64,000 bases of DNA from Sphingorhabdus sp. Alg231-15 (GCF_900149705.1 NZ_LT703001.1:3032001-3096000), one strand, 5' to 3'; numbered from the stretch's first letter, positions 1-7,737 are shown. A program made the numbers and translations. The notes: a model not told the origin generated them from the letters alone.

Positions 1-867
1 GGTGGCTCGACCAGTACCTCTTCTGGCAGCATCAGTACATCAACCGGTGGTGTCAGCACTTCGACTGGTGGTGTCAGCACCTCGACCGGCGGCGTTAGTA
101 CTTCGACTGGCGGAGTCAGCACTTCCACTGGTGGCAGCAGTTCTTCAAGTTCGTCGAGCAGCTCCAGCTCCTCATCGAGTAGCTCATCAAGTTCGTCGAG
201 TTCCAGCGGTAACACTTCGAGTGGTATGACATCGAGCGGTATGACTTCCAGCGGCATGACCTCCAGCGGTCACCCCGGAACCTCAACCAGCAGCGGTAAT
301 ACCAGCACCGGCAGCAGTGGCTCTTCGGGCAGCTCAGGTTCATCCGGCAGCAGTGGGTCTTCGGGCGGTTCGTCAAGCAGCTCGAGTTCATCCTCGGGCA
401 GTTCGTCAAGCTCTTCAAGCAGTGGCGGTTCGAACGGTAGCACTGGATCTTCTGGAGGTTCCGGTTCGTCGGGTAGCTCAGGTTCATCCGGCAGCAGTGG
501 ATCCTCTGGTGGTTCATCGAGCAGTTCGAGCTCCAGCTCATCCAGCTCTTCATCGAGTAGCGGCGGCTCCAATGGCAGCAGCGGTTCTTCGGGAAGCAGC
601 GGATCGTCAAGTTCGACCTCCACCTCATCGGGAGCGAGCAGCACATCATCGAGCTTTGGCGGTAACAGTACATCCAGTTCTAGTTCTTCGAGCAGCAGCT
701 CAAGTTCCAGTTCCAGCACCTCGTCGGGTGCGAGCAGTGGCGGATCAACTGGTGGATCAACTGGCGGAACACCGGTTCCAGCGCCACCAGTCGTCCTGCT
801 CTTCGGCGCAGCGGCAGCAGCCTTGTTTGCACGCAGCCGCAAGGCCAAGAAAGCGGTTGCTGCTTAA
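1..867 (+). CDS. Ser/Gly/Thr-rich surface protein with C-terminal anchor, 5' end cut off
   Basis: The frame is open from base 1 to the TAA at 865-867, so the start lies left of the window. What is visible is almost pure low complexity: several VSTSTGG heptads (about bases 50-135), a long poly-Ser tract (about 130-210), TSSGM repeats (225-270), then Ser/Gly runs to about base 760. The last 33 residues change character: a PVPAPP motif, a hydrophobic stretch (VVLLFGAAAAALFA) and a basic tail (RSRKAKK). That is the architecture of a PEP-CTERM-like sorting and anchoring signal, although the canonical PEP is replaced by PVPAPP. I infer an exported, probably glycosylated, surface protein. A terminator follows directly. 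The function is unknown. Long ORFs in other frames here are by-products of the repeats. Confidence 0.75.
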   Translation, partial: GGSTSTSSGSISTSTGGVSTSTGGVSTSTGGVSTSTGGVSTSTGGSSSSSSSSSSSSSSSSSSSSSSSSGNTSSGMTSSGMTSSGMTSSGHPGTSTSSGNTSTGSSGSSGSSGSSGSSGSSGGSSSSSSSSSGSSSSSSSSGGSNGSTGSSGGSGSSGSSGSSGSSGSSGGSSSSSSSSSSSSSSSSGGSNGSSGSSGSSGSSSSTSTSSGASSTSSSFGGNSTSSSSSSSSSSSSSSSTSSGASSGGSTGGSTGGTPVPAPPVVLLFGAAAAALFARSRKAKKAVAA

Positions 868-877
868 GCGTCAGACT

Positions 878-925
878 GACCGGATAAAATCGAAAAGCGG
901 CTGGAGCGATCCGGTCGCTTTTTTT
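878..925 (+). terminator. Rho-independent terminator of the Ser-rich gene
   Basis: GACCGGAT (878-885) pairs with ATCCGGTC (909-916), and an inner option AGCGA/TCGCT leads straight into seven T residues (919-925). It lies 10 bases after the stop codon and 60 bases before serS. Confidence 0.75.
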
Positions 926-985
926 GTGGCGCAAACCAAGCTCCGCACTTGAACCAACGCACGTGTCTCGGCATAGGCTTGTCCC

Positions 986-2272
986 ATGCATGATCTAAAA
1001 ACCATCAGAGAAAACGCGGCCGATTTCGATGCTGCTTTAGCACGCCGGGGTTTCGAGCCTGTGGCAGCAACCATTTTGGCATTGGACGAAGAGAATCGCA
1101 GCCTAGCGACCCGGCTTCAGGAAGGGCAGGCGCGGCGGAATGAAGCATCCAAAGCGATTGGCAAAGCAAAAGGTCAGGGCGATGAGGATACTGCACAAGC
1201 TCTGATGGCCGAGGTTTCGGAACTCAAAAGTAGTTTGCCTGCTTTGGAAGAGCAGTCTCGAGCAGTCGCCAGTAAATTGCGAGATATTCTAGCCGGGTTA
1301 CCCAATCTCCCCGAGACCGATGTCCCGGAAGGTGCGGATGAAGATGATAATGTCGAAGTGGAACGCTGGGGCACTCCGCGCAGCTTTGATTTTAAACCGC
1401 GAGAGCATAGTGATATTGGTGTTCCGCTGGGCCTGGATTTTGAGACTGCAGCTGAAATATCCGGTGCCCGCTTTGCATTTCTGCGCGGTCAAATGGCTCG
1501 ACTGCAGCGCGCAATCGGGCAATATATGTTGGATCAGCAGACCATCGAAAACGGATTTCAGGAATGCGCGCCGCCCGTTCTGGTGCGGGACGAGGCTATG
1601 TTTGGTACGGGCCAGCTGCCCAAGTTTTCCGAAGACTCATTCCAGACTACCGATGGCCGCTGGCTCATCCCGACGGCGGAGGTCAGCTTGACCAATAGTG
1701 TGCGCGGGCAGATATTGAGCGAGACACAATTGCCGATCCGACTGACCGCGCTGACCTCCTGTTTCCGCAGTGAGGCAGGCTCAGCTGGCAAGGACACCAA
1801 AGGCCTGATCCGGCAGCATCAGTTTGAAAAAGTTGAGATGGTCGGGATCGTTCATCCCGATCATAGTGATGCGGAACATCTGCGGATGACCGAAGCAGCG
1901 GAATCGATTTTAAAGGCGCTGGAACTGCCTTATCGAAAAATGCTGCTCTGCACGGGTGATATGGGAGCAACCGCGCGCAAAACCTATGATCTGGAGGTCT
2001 GGTTGCCGGGACAGGGCACCTATCGCGAGATTTCAAGCGTCTCGACCTGCGGTGACTATCAGGCACGCCGGATGAATACCCGTTTCCGGGCCGAAGGTGA
2101 GACAAAGGGCACGCAATTCGTCCATACGCTAAACGGTTCCGGCCTAGCAGTCGGGCGGACTTTGGTCGCAGTTGTGGAAAACTATCAGCAGGAAGACGGT
2201 AGTGTCATAATTCCGGAAGCGTTAAAGTCTTATATGGGCGGGCTTGAAAAGCTGGAGCCTGCTGACAGCTAG
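986..2272 (+). CDS. serS: Seryl-tRNA synthetase
   Basis: Class II aminoacyl-tRNA synthetase that charges tRNA-Ser in the cytoplasm. 428 residues, normal family length. The N-terminal part (about 1-110) is the helical coiled-coil arm that recognises tRNA-Ser. The catalytic domain follows with motif 2 ([20 protein letters not shown], from about residue 260) and motif 3 ([18 protein letters not shown], from about 385), including the ATP-binding arginines. The ATG at 986 gives the standard N-terminus [10 protein letters not shown]. It is followed by surE in the same direction, but a 78-bp mobile-type repeat separates the two. Confidence 0.97.
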   Translation: MHDLKTIRENAADFDAALARRGFEPVAATILALDEENRSLATRLQEGQARRNEASKAIGKAKGQGDEDTAQALMAEVSELKSSLPALEEQSRAVASKLRDILAGLPNLPETDVPEGADEDDNVEVERWGTPRSFDFKPREHSDIGVPLGLDFETAAEISGARFAFLRGQMARLQRAIGQYMLDQQTIENGFQECAPPVLVRDEAMFGTGQLPKFSEDSFQTTDGRWLIPTAEVSLTNSVRGQILSETQLPIRLTALTSCFRSEAGSAGKDTKGLIRQHQFEKVEMVGIVHPDHSDAEHLRMTEAAESILKALELPYRKMLLCTGDMGATARKTYDLEVWLPGQGTYREISSVSTCGDYQARRMNTRFRAEGETKGTQFVHTLNGSGLAVGRTLVAVVENYQQEDGSVIIPEALKSYMGGLEKLEPADS

Positions 2273-2277
2273 CCTAT

Positions 2278-2355
2278 CGTCATCCCGGCGAATGCTGGGA
2301 TCTCGTTGGATTGGTCGCGGACTTTGAAGAGATACCAGTTTTCGCAGGAATGACG
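2278..2355. repeat. Mobile-type intergenic repeat, copy 1
   Basis: About 78 bp bounded by CGTCATCCC...GGAATGACG, an imperfect terminal inverted repeat; the left arm also folds on itself (CCCGGCGAATGCTGGGA). A second copy with the same ends lies at 28645-28723. It fills the gap between serS and surE. Read in the surE frame it gives the residues VFAGMTG, a false N-terminal extension of surE. Confidence 0.75.
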
Positions 2356-2370
2356 GGAAAAGGAAAGATG

Positions 2371-3138
2371 ATGCGCATATTGCTGACCAATGACGACGGA
2401 TTTGACGCCCCGGGCATGAAAGTATTGCTCGATATTGCCCAGCATTTTTCCAACGATATCTGGATTGTCGCGCCATCTGATGAAAACTCGGGAGCCGGCC
2501 ATTCGCTGACGCTCACCCGCCCTTTGCGCATCCGCAAGCGCGGGGATCAGCAATATTCGGTCGATGGCACGCCAACCGACAGTGTGATGATGGCGGTTGC
2601 GAAAATCATGAAAGACGGGCCGCCTGATCTGATCCTCTCTGGCGTCAATCGCGGCGCCAATTTGGGCGAGGACGTAACCTATTCCGGCACCGTATCTGCT
2701 GCGATGGAAGGTGCCCTCGCTGGCATTCCCTCGATTGCGTTGAGCCAGGCTTATGCACGCGGTGAAATGGGCGATGACGTTCCTTTCGAGGCAGCATTGC
2801 AATGGGGTGAACGTGTGTTGCGCCCCTTGATCAAACAGAGCATGGATCATCGGACTCTGGTCAATATCAACTTTCCGGCGCTGCCTGCCAGTGAAGTCAA
2901 AGGCATTCGTGTGGTGTCGCAAGGCATCCGCGATTATGGCCGCTTGCAAATCGTCAGTAACCGCGACCCGCGCGGCTTTGAATATCACTGGTTCGGCCTC
3001 GGACCGATGGTAGAGACTCCCGCGCACAGCACCGATTTGGAGGCGATCGAAGACGGTTATATTTCGATTACCCCGCTGCACCTCGACCTGACCCATTATG
3101 AGTCGATGGATGATCTGGGCAAGCTTTACGATAGATAG
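2371..3138 (+). CDS. surE: 5'/3'-nucleotidase SurE
   Basis: Metal-dependent survival-protein nucleotidase that removes phosphate from nucleoside monophosphates. 255 residues from the chosen start, matching the usual length of about 250. The N-terminus MRILLTNDDG carries the metal ligands D8 and D9; SDENSGAGHS and SGVNRGANLGEDVTYSGTVS are the further active-site loops. The ATG at 2371 (or the adjacent one at 2368) is preceded by AGGAAAG. An upstream in-frame start at 2311 lies inside the intergenic repeat and should not be used. In E. coli the order is surE-pcm-nlpD; here no pcm is present and an accessory insert separates surE from the nlpD-like gene at 7926. Confidence 0.95.
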   Translation: MRILLTNDDGFDAPGMKVLLDIAQHFSNDIWIVAPSDENSGAGHSLTLTRPLRIRKRGDQQYSVDGTPTDSVMMAVAKIMKDGPPDLILSGVNRGANLGEDVTYSGTVSAAMEGALAGIPSIALSQAYARGEMGDDVPFEAALQWGERVLRPLIKQSMDHRTLVNINFPALPASEVKGIRVVSQGIRDYGRLQIVSNRDPRGFEYHWFGLGPMVETPAHSTDLEAIEDGYISITPLHLDLTHYESMDDLGKLYDR

Positions 3139-3272
3139 GTTGGAGAGGGTTCTTGTTGGACCTCAGGCGCCGGTTGGCGACATCCGTCGCCTTCGCTACG
3201 CGCCCGGGGCCGCGCCAGCTCCTCAGCAGCAGGGATATCGGTGAAACTGTCGTGAGCGGGCTGTTCGGTCAT
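3126..3272 (-). pseudogene. Small ORF or gene remnant, 48 residues
   Basis: An ATG at 3272 on the minus strand has a good ribosome-binding site (AAGGA, 8 bases upstream) and opens 48 codons (MTEQPAHDSFTDIPAAEELA..., rich in Pro, Glu and Arg) that stop inside the 3' end of surE. I do not recognise the sequence. It may be the N-terminal stub of a gene lost when the accessory insert arrived, a real small protein, or chance. The remaining bases to 3431 hold only a half copy of the stem-loop repeat. Confidence 0.25.
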
Positions 3273-3369
3273 AGCTATGGTCCTTCATGTCAGAGAAACA
3301 CACAGATATAACCTATCTGGTACATTGTAGGAAAGAGGAGAATAGGGGGCCGGGGTAAATGGGCAGCGC

Positions 3370-3384
3370 ATCCCGAAAGCGGAC
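3370..3384. repeat. Stem-loop repeat, half copy (A)
   Basis: ATCCCGAAAGCGGAC matches the loop and right arm of the ATCCCG-loop subtype; the left arm is missing. It marks the left side of the surE-nlpD insert. Confidence 0.55.
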
Positions 3385-3431
3385 TCTATCCTACATCTGC
3401 TTGGCAGACTGGAACTGGGTGGTAAGTGGCG

Positions 3432-3989
3432 CTAGGGCGTGGCGTTTTTCAGCAACGACCATTTGCCAATCCAGTCCTTCGACTGAATTCGCTCATCGTA
3501 AATGTTCCTTTTCTCAACAACAAACCTCCCTGTAGGGCGGAGAATGAGATCAAACAGGTCATCCAAACCTAACGGACTAGCCACTTCACATTGGTCTGAA
3601 TTGTGTCGCCTCGCTGCGACGGCTGTCGCTGTTTCCGGCCAATAGCGCATGGCGTCGGTTGCAGACAGATATGGTGCGTCACCATTGCGCAGATGCATTC
3701 GAGCCTGGTTCTTGACAGACCAATCGACCGAAGGGGCCGCGGCGCGCAATGTCTCTTCGATGTTCCGATCGCGTTCAGCGTCGGAGTGATCGGGATCGAA
3801 CCAGATCACATCGATGTCGCCCAATAGTGGGCCTGGAGCCCTTCCATGGAGAGAATCCCATACTGCATTTCTGACAAAGCCTGCACCGATCCAACAATCT
3901 GGTAACGCCAACTCCGCGACGACGCCCAATAAGTGCCAGCGAACGGGATCCGAACGAAGGATAGCTTCTATGCGCAAAGCGTCTGACAT
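3432..3989 (-). CDS. Nucleotidyltransferase-fold protein (DUF925 / COG3575)
   Basis: 185 residues. The pattern GAGFVRNAVWD followed by GDIDVIWFD and a distant acidic/Arg segment (LGLDDLFDLILRPT) is that of the DUF925 branch of the nucleotidyltransferase superfamily. The G-D-x-D pair would bind metal and nucleotide; the substrate is not known for this family. I chose the ATG at 3989; a TTG one codon upstream also fits. No strong ribosome-binding site is seen. It lies 71 bases downstream of the PhyH gene on the same strand and may be co-transcribed with it. Part of the accessory insert. Confidence 0.8.
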   Translation of the reverse strand: MSDALRIEAILRSDPVRWHLLGVVAELALPDCWIGAGFVRNAVWDSLHGRAPGPLLGDIDVIWFDPDHSDAERDRNIEETLRAAAPSVDWSVKNQARMHLRNGDAPYLSATDAMRYWPETATAVAARRHNSDQCEVASPLGLDDLFDLILRPTGRFVVEKRNIYDERIQSKDWIGKWSLLKNATP

Positions 3990-4060
3990 CAATCTAGGTT
4001 AGCGCGATTCTAAAGAATTGGGAACTTCGGTTGCTGGAAAGAATTTGGGCACTCTGCCGA

Positions 4061-4858
4061 TCAGTTGACCAAACTAGGATTGCCAAAACTTGCCGCGATT
4101 GTTGATCTTGGAAATCGGCATGTAAGCATCAGTCGTGCTTTGTCTGAACAATTCTGCGCGGGAGTGTGGAGCACGCGCAAATCCATAAGGTAAACATCAC
4201 CAGCGCGGCCGGAGAGTTCGACCACTTTCAATTCCACGTTTCCGACGCGTCCCACTGTCTCCTCCGGGTTCGCAATCGTCGGGAGATTGGGATCAAAGAG
4301 TGATCTGAAATAGTCCTCTTTCCGCAAGTGGCGCTTAAGCTCCTTGGAAGAAAGACCAGCGGTGTTGTTTAACAAACGATGGGATCCTGCAATCACAAGC
4401 GTAGCTCCTCCTTGAGGATCGACATCATCGAGAAATGTGAAGGCCTGTAGACCTGGTGAGGCTTGCTCACCAAATTTGGGCATATCGATATGCCAGGCGT
4501 CGCTGGGGACTGACCAATCGTCCTCACCAGGCAGAGTAAACAGGATTTGCTGACCTGGTGACAAAGGGGTTGCCGGTTGACCGACAAACCCCTCAACTAA
4601 CGGTGTCAGTCGGTTGCCGACCAGATCGGGAAATTCCTCTGATCTGTTGAGCCCATTAAGTGCATTGCGAAACGGCTTGGGGTAGCCAAAACGGCTTGTT
4701 GATTTGATCCAGCGACCATCGGTATAAATTCCGTGCTCTGCGGCAAGGTCCAGGATCATGTCATATGCGGCTCGGGTATCTTTAGACGCAACAAGCCCTT
4801 CGAGCTTGATTATGCCCCTCTCGCCCAGCTCTCTCGCAAGATCATCGAAGTTCTCCAT
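4061..4858 (-). CDS. Phytanoyl-CoA dioxygenase family protein
   Basis: 265 residues with the Fe(II)/2-oxoglutarate oxygenase facial triad: H123 and D125 in AWHIDMP, and the distal H231 in VLHTPAQN, followed by R242 as likely 2-oxoglutarate ligand. Segments GGATLVIAGSH and GRAGDVYLMD are typical of the PhyH fold. The substrate cannot be told; homologues hydroxylate acyl chains or small molecules. It is the upstream gene of a likely pair with the nucleotidyltransferase. It is different from the second PhyH protein at 10941, which has H-R-D in the first motif. Confidence 0.85.
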   Translation of the reverse strand: MENFDDLARELGERGIIKLEGLVASKDTRAAYDMILDLAAEHGIYTDGRWIKSTSRFGYPKPFRNALNGLNRSEEFPDLVGNRLTPLVEGFVGQPATPLSPGQQILFTLPGEDDWSVPSDAWHIDMPKFGEQASPGLQAFTFLDDVDPQGGATLVIAGSHRLLNNTAGLSSKELKRHLRKEDYFRSLFDPNLPTIANPEETVGRVGNVELKVVELSGRAGDVYLMDLRVLHTPAQNCSDKARLMLTCRFPRSTIAASFGNPSLVN

Positions 4859-4945
4859 CGCGATGACGGTCTATATCAGGCTCGAGATGTTAGCAATTGG
4901 GCTGCTAGCTGATGATTGGTTTTATGTAAAAGAGCAGGCGCCGAG

Positions 4946-4974
4946 TGTCCGCTACATCCCGAAAGCGGACATTA
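4946..4974. repeat. Stem-loop repeat (B), ATCCC-loop subtype
   Basis: TGTCCGCT (4946-4953) pairs perfectly with AGCGGACA (4964-4971), followed by TTA. It lies between the PhyH gene and the first lipoprotein gene. Confidence 0.7.
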
Positions 4975-4983
4975 GGTTTGCGG

Positions 4984-5334
4984 CTATTCAATTTTTATTC
5001 CGTACTCGAATGCCCAATCAGTGCATAAGATTTCGTTAGTACCGCATCCCAGTTGGACTATGGTTCCCGCAAAGCAAAGCCGACCGCGCTTACTGGGATC
5101 TAAAGTTCCATGATTGACGATTGACAAGCCTTCTAACTTGCGGCCATCGTCAAGCATTACAGGACTAAAGTTTGCTATGTCGGATTTGACCCCACAAGCT
5201 TTTATCCGTTCTCCCAACAAAGTTTCTGGATTTAGGAATGCATCAGGATCGTTCGTTTTTGTATGCTGACATGAGGCCAAAAAAATTGAAGAAACTAAGG
5301 CTATCAGAAGCGGATTCCTAATTGCTATCATCAT
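4984..5334 (-). CDS. Small putative lipoprotein, unknown function
   Basis: 116 residues. It starts with a lipoprotein signal peptide (hydrophobic LLIALVSSIF, lipobox LASC) and so should be acylated and exported. The mature part has four further cysteines (KACGV, RLCFAG, LGCG, ILCTD), which could form disulfides in the periplasm. I recognise no family. Stem-loop repeats B and C lie 10 bases beyond its 3' end and 30 bases before its start, giving it a cassette-like look. Visibly lower GC than core genes. Confidence 0.6.
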   Translation of the reverse strand: MMIAIRNPLLIALVSSIFLASCQHTKTNDPDAFLNPETLLGERIKACGVKSDIANFSPVMLDDGRKLEGLSIVNHGTLDPSKRGRLCFAGTIVQLGCGTNEILCTDWAFEYGIKIE

Positions 5335-5363
5335 TGGACAATAACTTGAAAAGGTTGATGTGC

Positions 5364-5398
5364 CTAGTGTCCGCTTTTGCGCCCAAAGCGGACGCTAG
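5364..5398. repeat. Stem-loop repeat (C), GCGCCC-loop subtype, best copy
   Basis: CTAGTGTCCGCTTT (5364-5377) and AAAGCGGACGCTAG (5385-5398) form a 14-bp stem with a single T-G wobble around a 7-base loop TGCGCCC. It lies between the lipoprotein gene and the phosphotransferase gene. Confidence 0.8.
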
Positions 5399-5414
5399 CG
5401 TTTGGGATTATGAA

Positions 5415-6311
5415 CTAGCCCTTTGATCTGAAATCGATCAATACTTCCGAAATGACTTGTTTCGCCATCCCAGTCATAAAGGGATTGGAATGGCGATAGT
5501 AGGAATGAGCAATCATCGCCGTTGAAAATGCCCAACCTCGCCCACGAAGCCAGGTATTGTCATCCGTTCCCAAAACATCTCTAAAACGTTTTCGCGCACC
5601 ATTTGATAGCAATGACCAATTTACAATGAGGTCGACAGCCGGGTCGCCGGTACCCATTAGTCCAAAATCAATCACAGCGGAGATATTACCATTGTTCATC
5701 AACAAATTGCCCGCGTGAATGTCTCCATGCACTAAGACCGGTTCTTCTGTCCAAGAAGGGATAGTCAGTGACTTTTCCCAAAAAGCCAGAAGCTCGGTGG
5801 CATCATAAATATCGGACAAATTTAAAATAGCCTGTCTCGTTGGCTCATCTCTCTTCCGTAACGGGCAGCCTCGGAAATTGTTATGCTCTCCATAGGATGG
5901 GATCATAGAAATATCGCCGCCATGCAAAACTCGAATGAAATCAGCATTTGTTTCCGCTGCCACATTGATATCGTTGATCCCACCTCTGTTTACTTCAATT
6001 CCTTCAATCCATCGGTAAATAGCCCAAGGGCTTTGATAGTTTTCAGCTGGGGAACCAACCGCCAATGGCTCTGGGGTTTTCAATGGCAGAAGTGGTAGTC
6101 GAGGAATACAAGATAGCTCTTTGTTGAGTTTATCAGAGGCAGACGGAATTAGCGGCATTCGAATATACATATCGCTGCCAAGCCGAAAGATCACATTGTC
6201 TGTGCCCGCAGAATCAATCCGATTGAGGGTCAAATGTGCCCAATTCTCAAATTGTAAGTCAATTAACTTACGGACCAACTTGTCGTCGAGATGATAACCG
6301 TCTGTGTGCAT
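5415..6311 (-). CDS. Aminoglycoside/choline-kinase-fold phosphotransferase
   Basis: 298 residues. The C-terminal lobe has the kinase catalytic loop HGDIHAGN (H195, D197, N202) and the metal-binding IDFGLMGTGDPAVDL (D215). This is the APH family signature; the N-terminal lobe has FRLGSDMYIRMP. Family members phosphorylate aminoglycosides, macrolides, choline, homoserine or similar hydroxyl substrates with ATP. I cannot assign a substrate, and a resistance role is possible but unproven. It is flanked by repeats C and D/E in the accessory insert and carries the insert's A/T-rich codon use. Confidence 0.8.
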   Translation of the reverse strand: MHTDGYHLDDKLVRKLIDLQFENWAHLTLNRIDSAGTDNVIFRLGSDMYIRMPLIPSASDKLNKELSCIPRLPLLPLKTPEPLAVGSPAENYQSPWAIYRWIEGIEVNRGGINDINVAAETNADFIRVLHGGDISMIPSYGEHNNFRGCPLRKRDEPTRQAILNLSDIYDATELLAFWEKSLTIPSWTEEPVLVHGDIHAGNLLMNNGNISAVIDFGLMGTGDPAVDLIVNWSLLSNGARKRFRDVLGTDDNTWLRGRGWAFSTAMIAHSYYRHSNPFMTGMAKQVISEVLIDFRSKG

Positions 6312-6346
6312 TCTGTTTATGGTGCCATAACAAACGTCAAACTTGC

Positions 6347-6376
6347 AACGTCCGTTTTTGCACCCAAAGCAGACGT
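6347..6376. repeat. Stem-loop repeat (D), GCACCC-loop variant
   Basis: AACGTC...GACGTT outer arms with a degenerate inner stem around loop TGCACCC. It sits only 7 bases from copy E, just upstream of the phosphotransferase gene. Confidence 0.65.
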
Positions 6377-6383
6377 TAGCGTT

Positions 6384-6411
6384 GTGACCGCTTTATCCCG
6401 AAAGCGGACAC
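6384..6411. repeat. Stem-loop repeat (E), ATCCCG-loop subtype
   Basis: GTGACCGCTTT (6384-6394) pairs with AAAGCGGACAC (6401-6411) apart from one A/A mismatch, loop ATCCCG. Tandem with copy D. Confidence 0.7.
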
Positions 6412-6443
6412 TAAAAAGCGTTCTTTCAGTTAAGGCAATCAAG

Positions 6444-6905
6444 CTATTTTTGATAAATATTGCACACGTCTCGCTCTGAATAACTCTCAAATATCTTGCA
6501 CGCTTCTTTTTGGTCAGCCAACTCGAACGATGAAACTGTTTGTGTTTCGAGCGAAAGACCTTTTTCCAATTGGCTAGTAATTCTCACATCAAGTGAAACA
6601 TCAAACACATATTGTCCCATTTTATCGATTGGCTGCCGCTGAAGTTGGACCTCATACATTTGTGCCAAAGTCTCAGGGTCAGGCGAAATATCAAGGCCTA
6701 CGCCGCCGCAATTCTCTGTCCCTGCTTTCCATCCGTGTTCTCCCATATTTACAATAGTGGCTTGCAATCGAAAATTTCCGTTTCTCAATTTTTTGGCACC
6801 CCAGCACTTTGTGAGGAGCTCCTCTGGGCTAGGCGCGGTTACACTTGGAGGACTACAGGCAATCAAGATTGACGAAAGCATCAGAGGAAGAAGTGTTCGT
6901 ATCAT
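6444..6905 (-). CDS. Second putative lipoprotein of the insert, unknown function
   Basis: 153 residues. Signal peptide with lipobox LIAC at residues 14-17, then a Pro/Ser-rich linker and a soluble domain with five cysteines. It shares no obvious similarity with the lipoprotein at 4984 beyond export and cysteine content. Repeat E lies 32 bases beyond its 3' end, repeat F 50 bases before its start. I recognise no family. It is divergent from the rhomboid gene. Confidence 0.6.
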   Translation of the reverse strand: MIRTLLPLMLSSILIACSPPSVTAPSPEELLTKCWGAKKLRNGNFRLQATIVNMGEHGWKAGTENCGGVGLDISPDPETLAQMYEVQLQRQPIDKMGQYVFDVSLDVRITSQLEKGLSLETQTVSSFELADQKEACKIFESYSERDVCNIYQK

Positions 6906-6955
6906 GAATTGATCTTAGCCCCCATTCCGCCGAGATCAATCTGTTCGTCAAATCT

Positions 6956-6990
6956 CTAGCGTCCGCTTTTGCGCCCAAAGCCGCCGCTCG
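6956..6990. repeat. Stem-loop repeat (F), degenerate right arm
   Basis: The left half CTAGCGTCCGCTTT and loop TGCGCCC are intact (6956-6976); the right arm AAAGCCGCCGCTCG has lost pairing at several bases. It lies in the divergent promoter region of the second lipoprotein and the rhomboid gene. Confidence 0.6.
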
Positions 6991-7027
6991 GTATCCTGCA
7001 AATTTGCAGAGCGGTTGACCGGATGCT

Positions 7028-7690
7028 ATGCCAAACGGACCAATGAAAATTCCCAACCTGACAGAACGCTTGAAAGTCATCGCGATCCTATGCGGATTAT
7101 TTGTCGCGGTCCATTTCGCCAATCTGTTATCCGGCGGCTATCTGAATAGTTTCGGCATCGAACCGCGTGAGATTGACAGCATTTACACGATATTCGCCGC
7201 GCCGTGGCTGCATGGTGATTTCACGCATTTGGGAAATAACATGCTTGCGATAGTGGTGTTCAACTTCCTATGTTTGCTCAATGGCAGGCGCTATTTTCTT
7301 GTCGCGAGCTTCATGATCATCGCAATCACCGGTATCCTCGTTTGGCTATTTGCCCGCGATGCCCTGCATATTGGCGCAAGCGGCTGGATATTTGGGTTAT
7401 GGAGCCTGATTATCGCACTCGGATGGATAGAGCGCAGTTTCCGCAATATTGTTATCGCGCTTGGCGTTGTCTTTTTCTACGGCGGCATGGTGTTTGGTGT
7501 ATTGCCCACCGCAGGTTTTGTTTCCTTTGAATCGCATCTGTTTGGCGCAATCGCAGGAATCATCACTGCAATTTTCCTCAAACGAAACCGTAAGCTGGTG
7601 ACCGAAACTACCGCGCCGCGGCCTTCGTTGGAATTTGATAAACCTCGCCGTCCTTGGCGATTTTCACTTCGCCGCCATAAGCAGCGCTAG
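7028..7690 (+). CDS. Rhomboid family intramembrane serine protease
   Basis: 220 residues with about six transmembrane segments. The rhomboid hallmarks are present: N70/N71 in THLGNNM, catalytic S118 in HIGASGWIFG, and catalytic H170 in SFESHLFGA. It should cleave transmembrane substrates within the inner membrane. The C-terminal 40 residues form a basic cytoplasmic tail. Starts at 7028 and at 7043 (MKIPNLTERL) are both possible; neither has a strong ribosome-binding site. It is the only plus-strand gene of the surE-nlpD insert, flanked by repeats F and G, so it may belong to the insert or be an older resident. Confidence 0.85.
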   Translation: MPNGPMKIPNLTERLKVIAILCGLFVAVHFANLLSGGYLNSFGIEPREIDSIYTIFAAPWLHGDFTHLGNNMLAIVVFNFLCLLNGRRYFLVASFMIIAITGILVWLFARDALHIGASGWIFGLWSLIIALGWIERSFRNIVIALGVVFFYGGMVFGVLPTAGFVSFESHLFGAIAGIITAIFLKRNRKLVTETTAPRPSLEFDKPRRPWRFSLRRHKQR

Positions 7691-7706
7691 GCTTAGTCAT
7701 ATTGTT

Positions 7707-7737
7707 TGTGTCTGCTTTTGCGCCCATAGCGGACTCA
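7707..7737. repeat. Stem-loop repeat (G), right edge of the insert
   Basis: TGTGTCTGCTTT, loop TGCGCCC, ATAGCGGACTCA: a diverged copy with two mismatches in the stem. It follows the rhomboid gene. Confidence 0.6.

Noticed and set aside
116-848. Long minus-strand and +2-frame ORFs across the Ser-rich gene
   Set aside because: They arise from the Ser/Gly codon repeats and end with the low-complexity region. Only the frame open from base 1 carries a sensible C-terminal anchor and is followed by a terminator.
2269-3096. Minus-strand ORF of 275 codons opposite surE
   Set aside because: surE is complete with all active-site motifs; the opposite frame has no recognisable domain and is a shadow.
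3370-7737. Integron cassette array with attC sites
   Set aside because: The repeats are palindromic and lie between genes, but the GTTRRRY core is not matched consistently and no IntI-type integrase gene is in the window.
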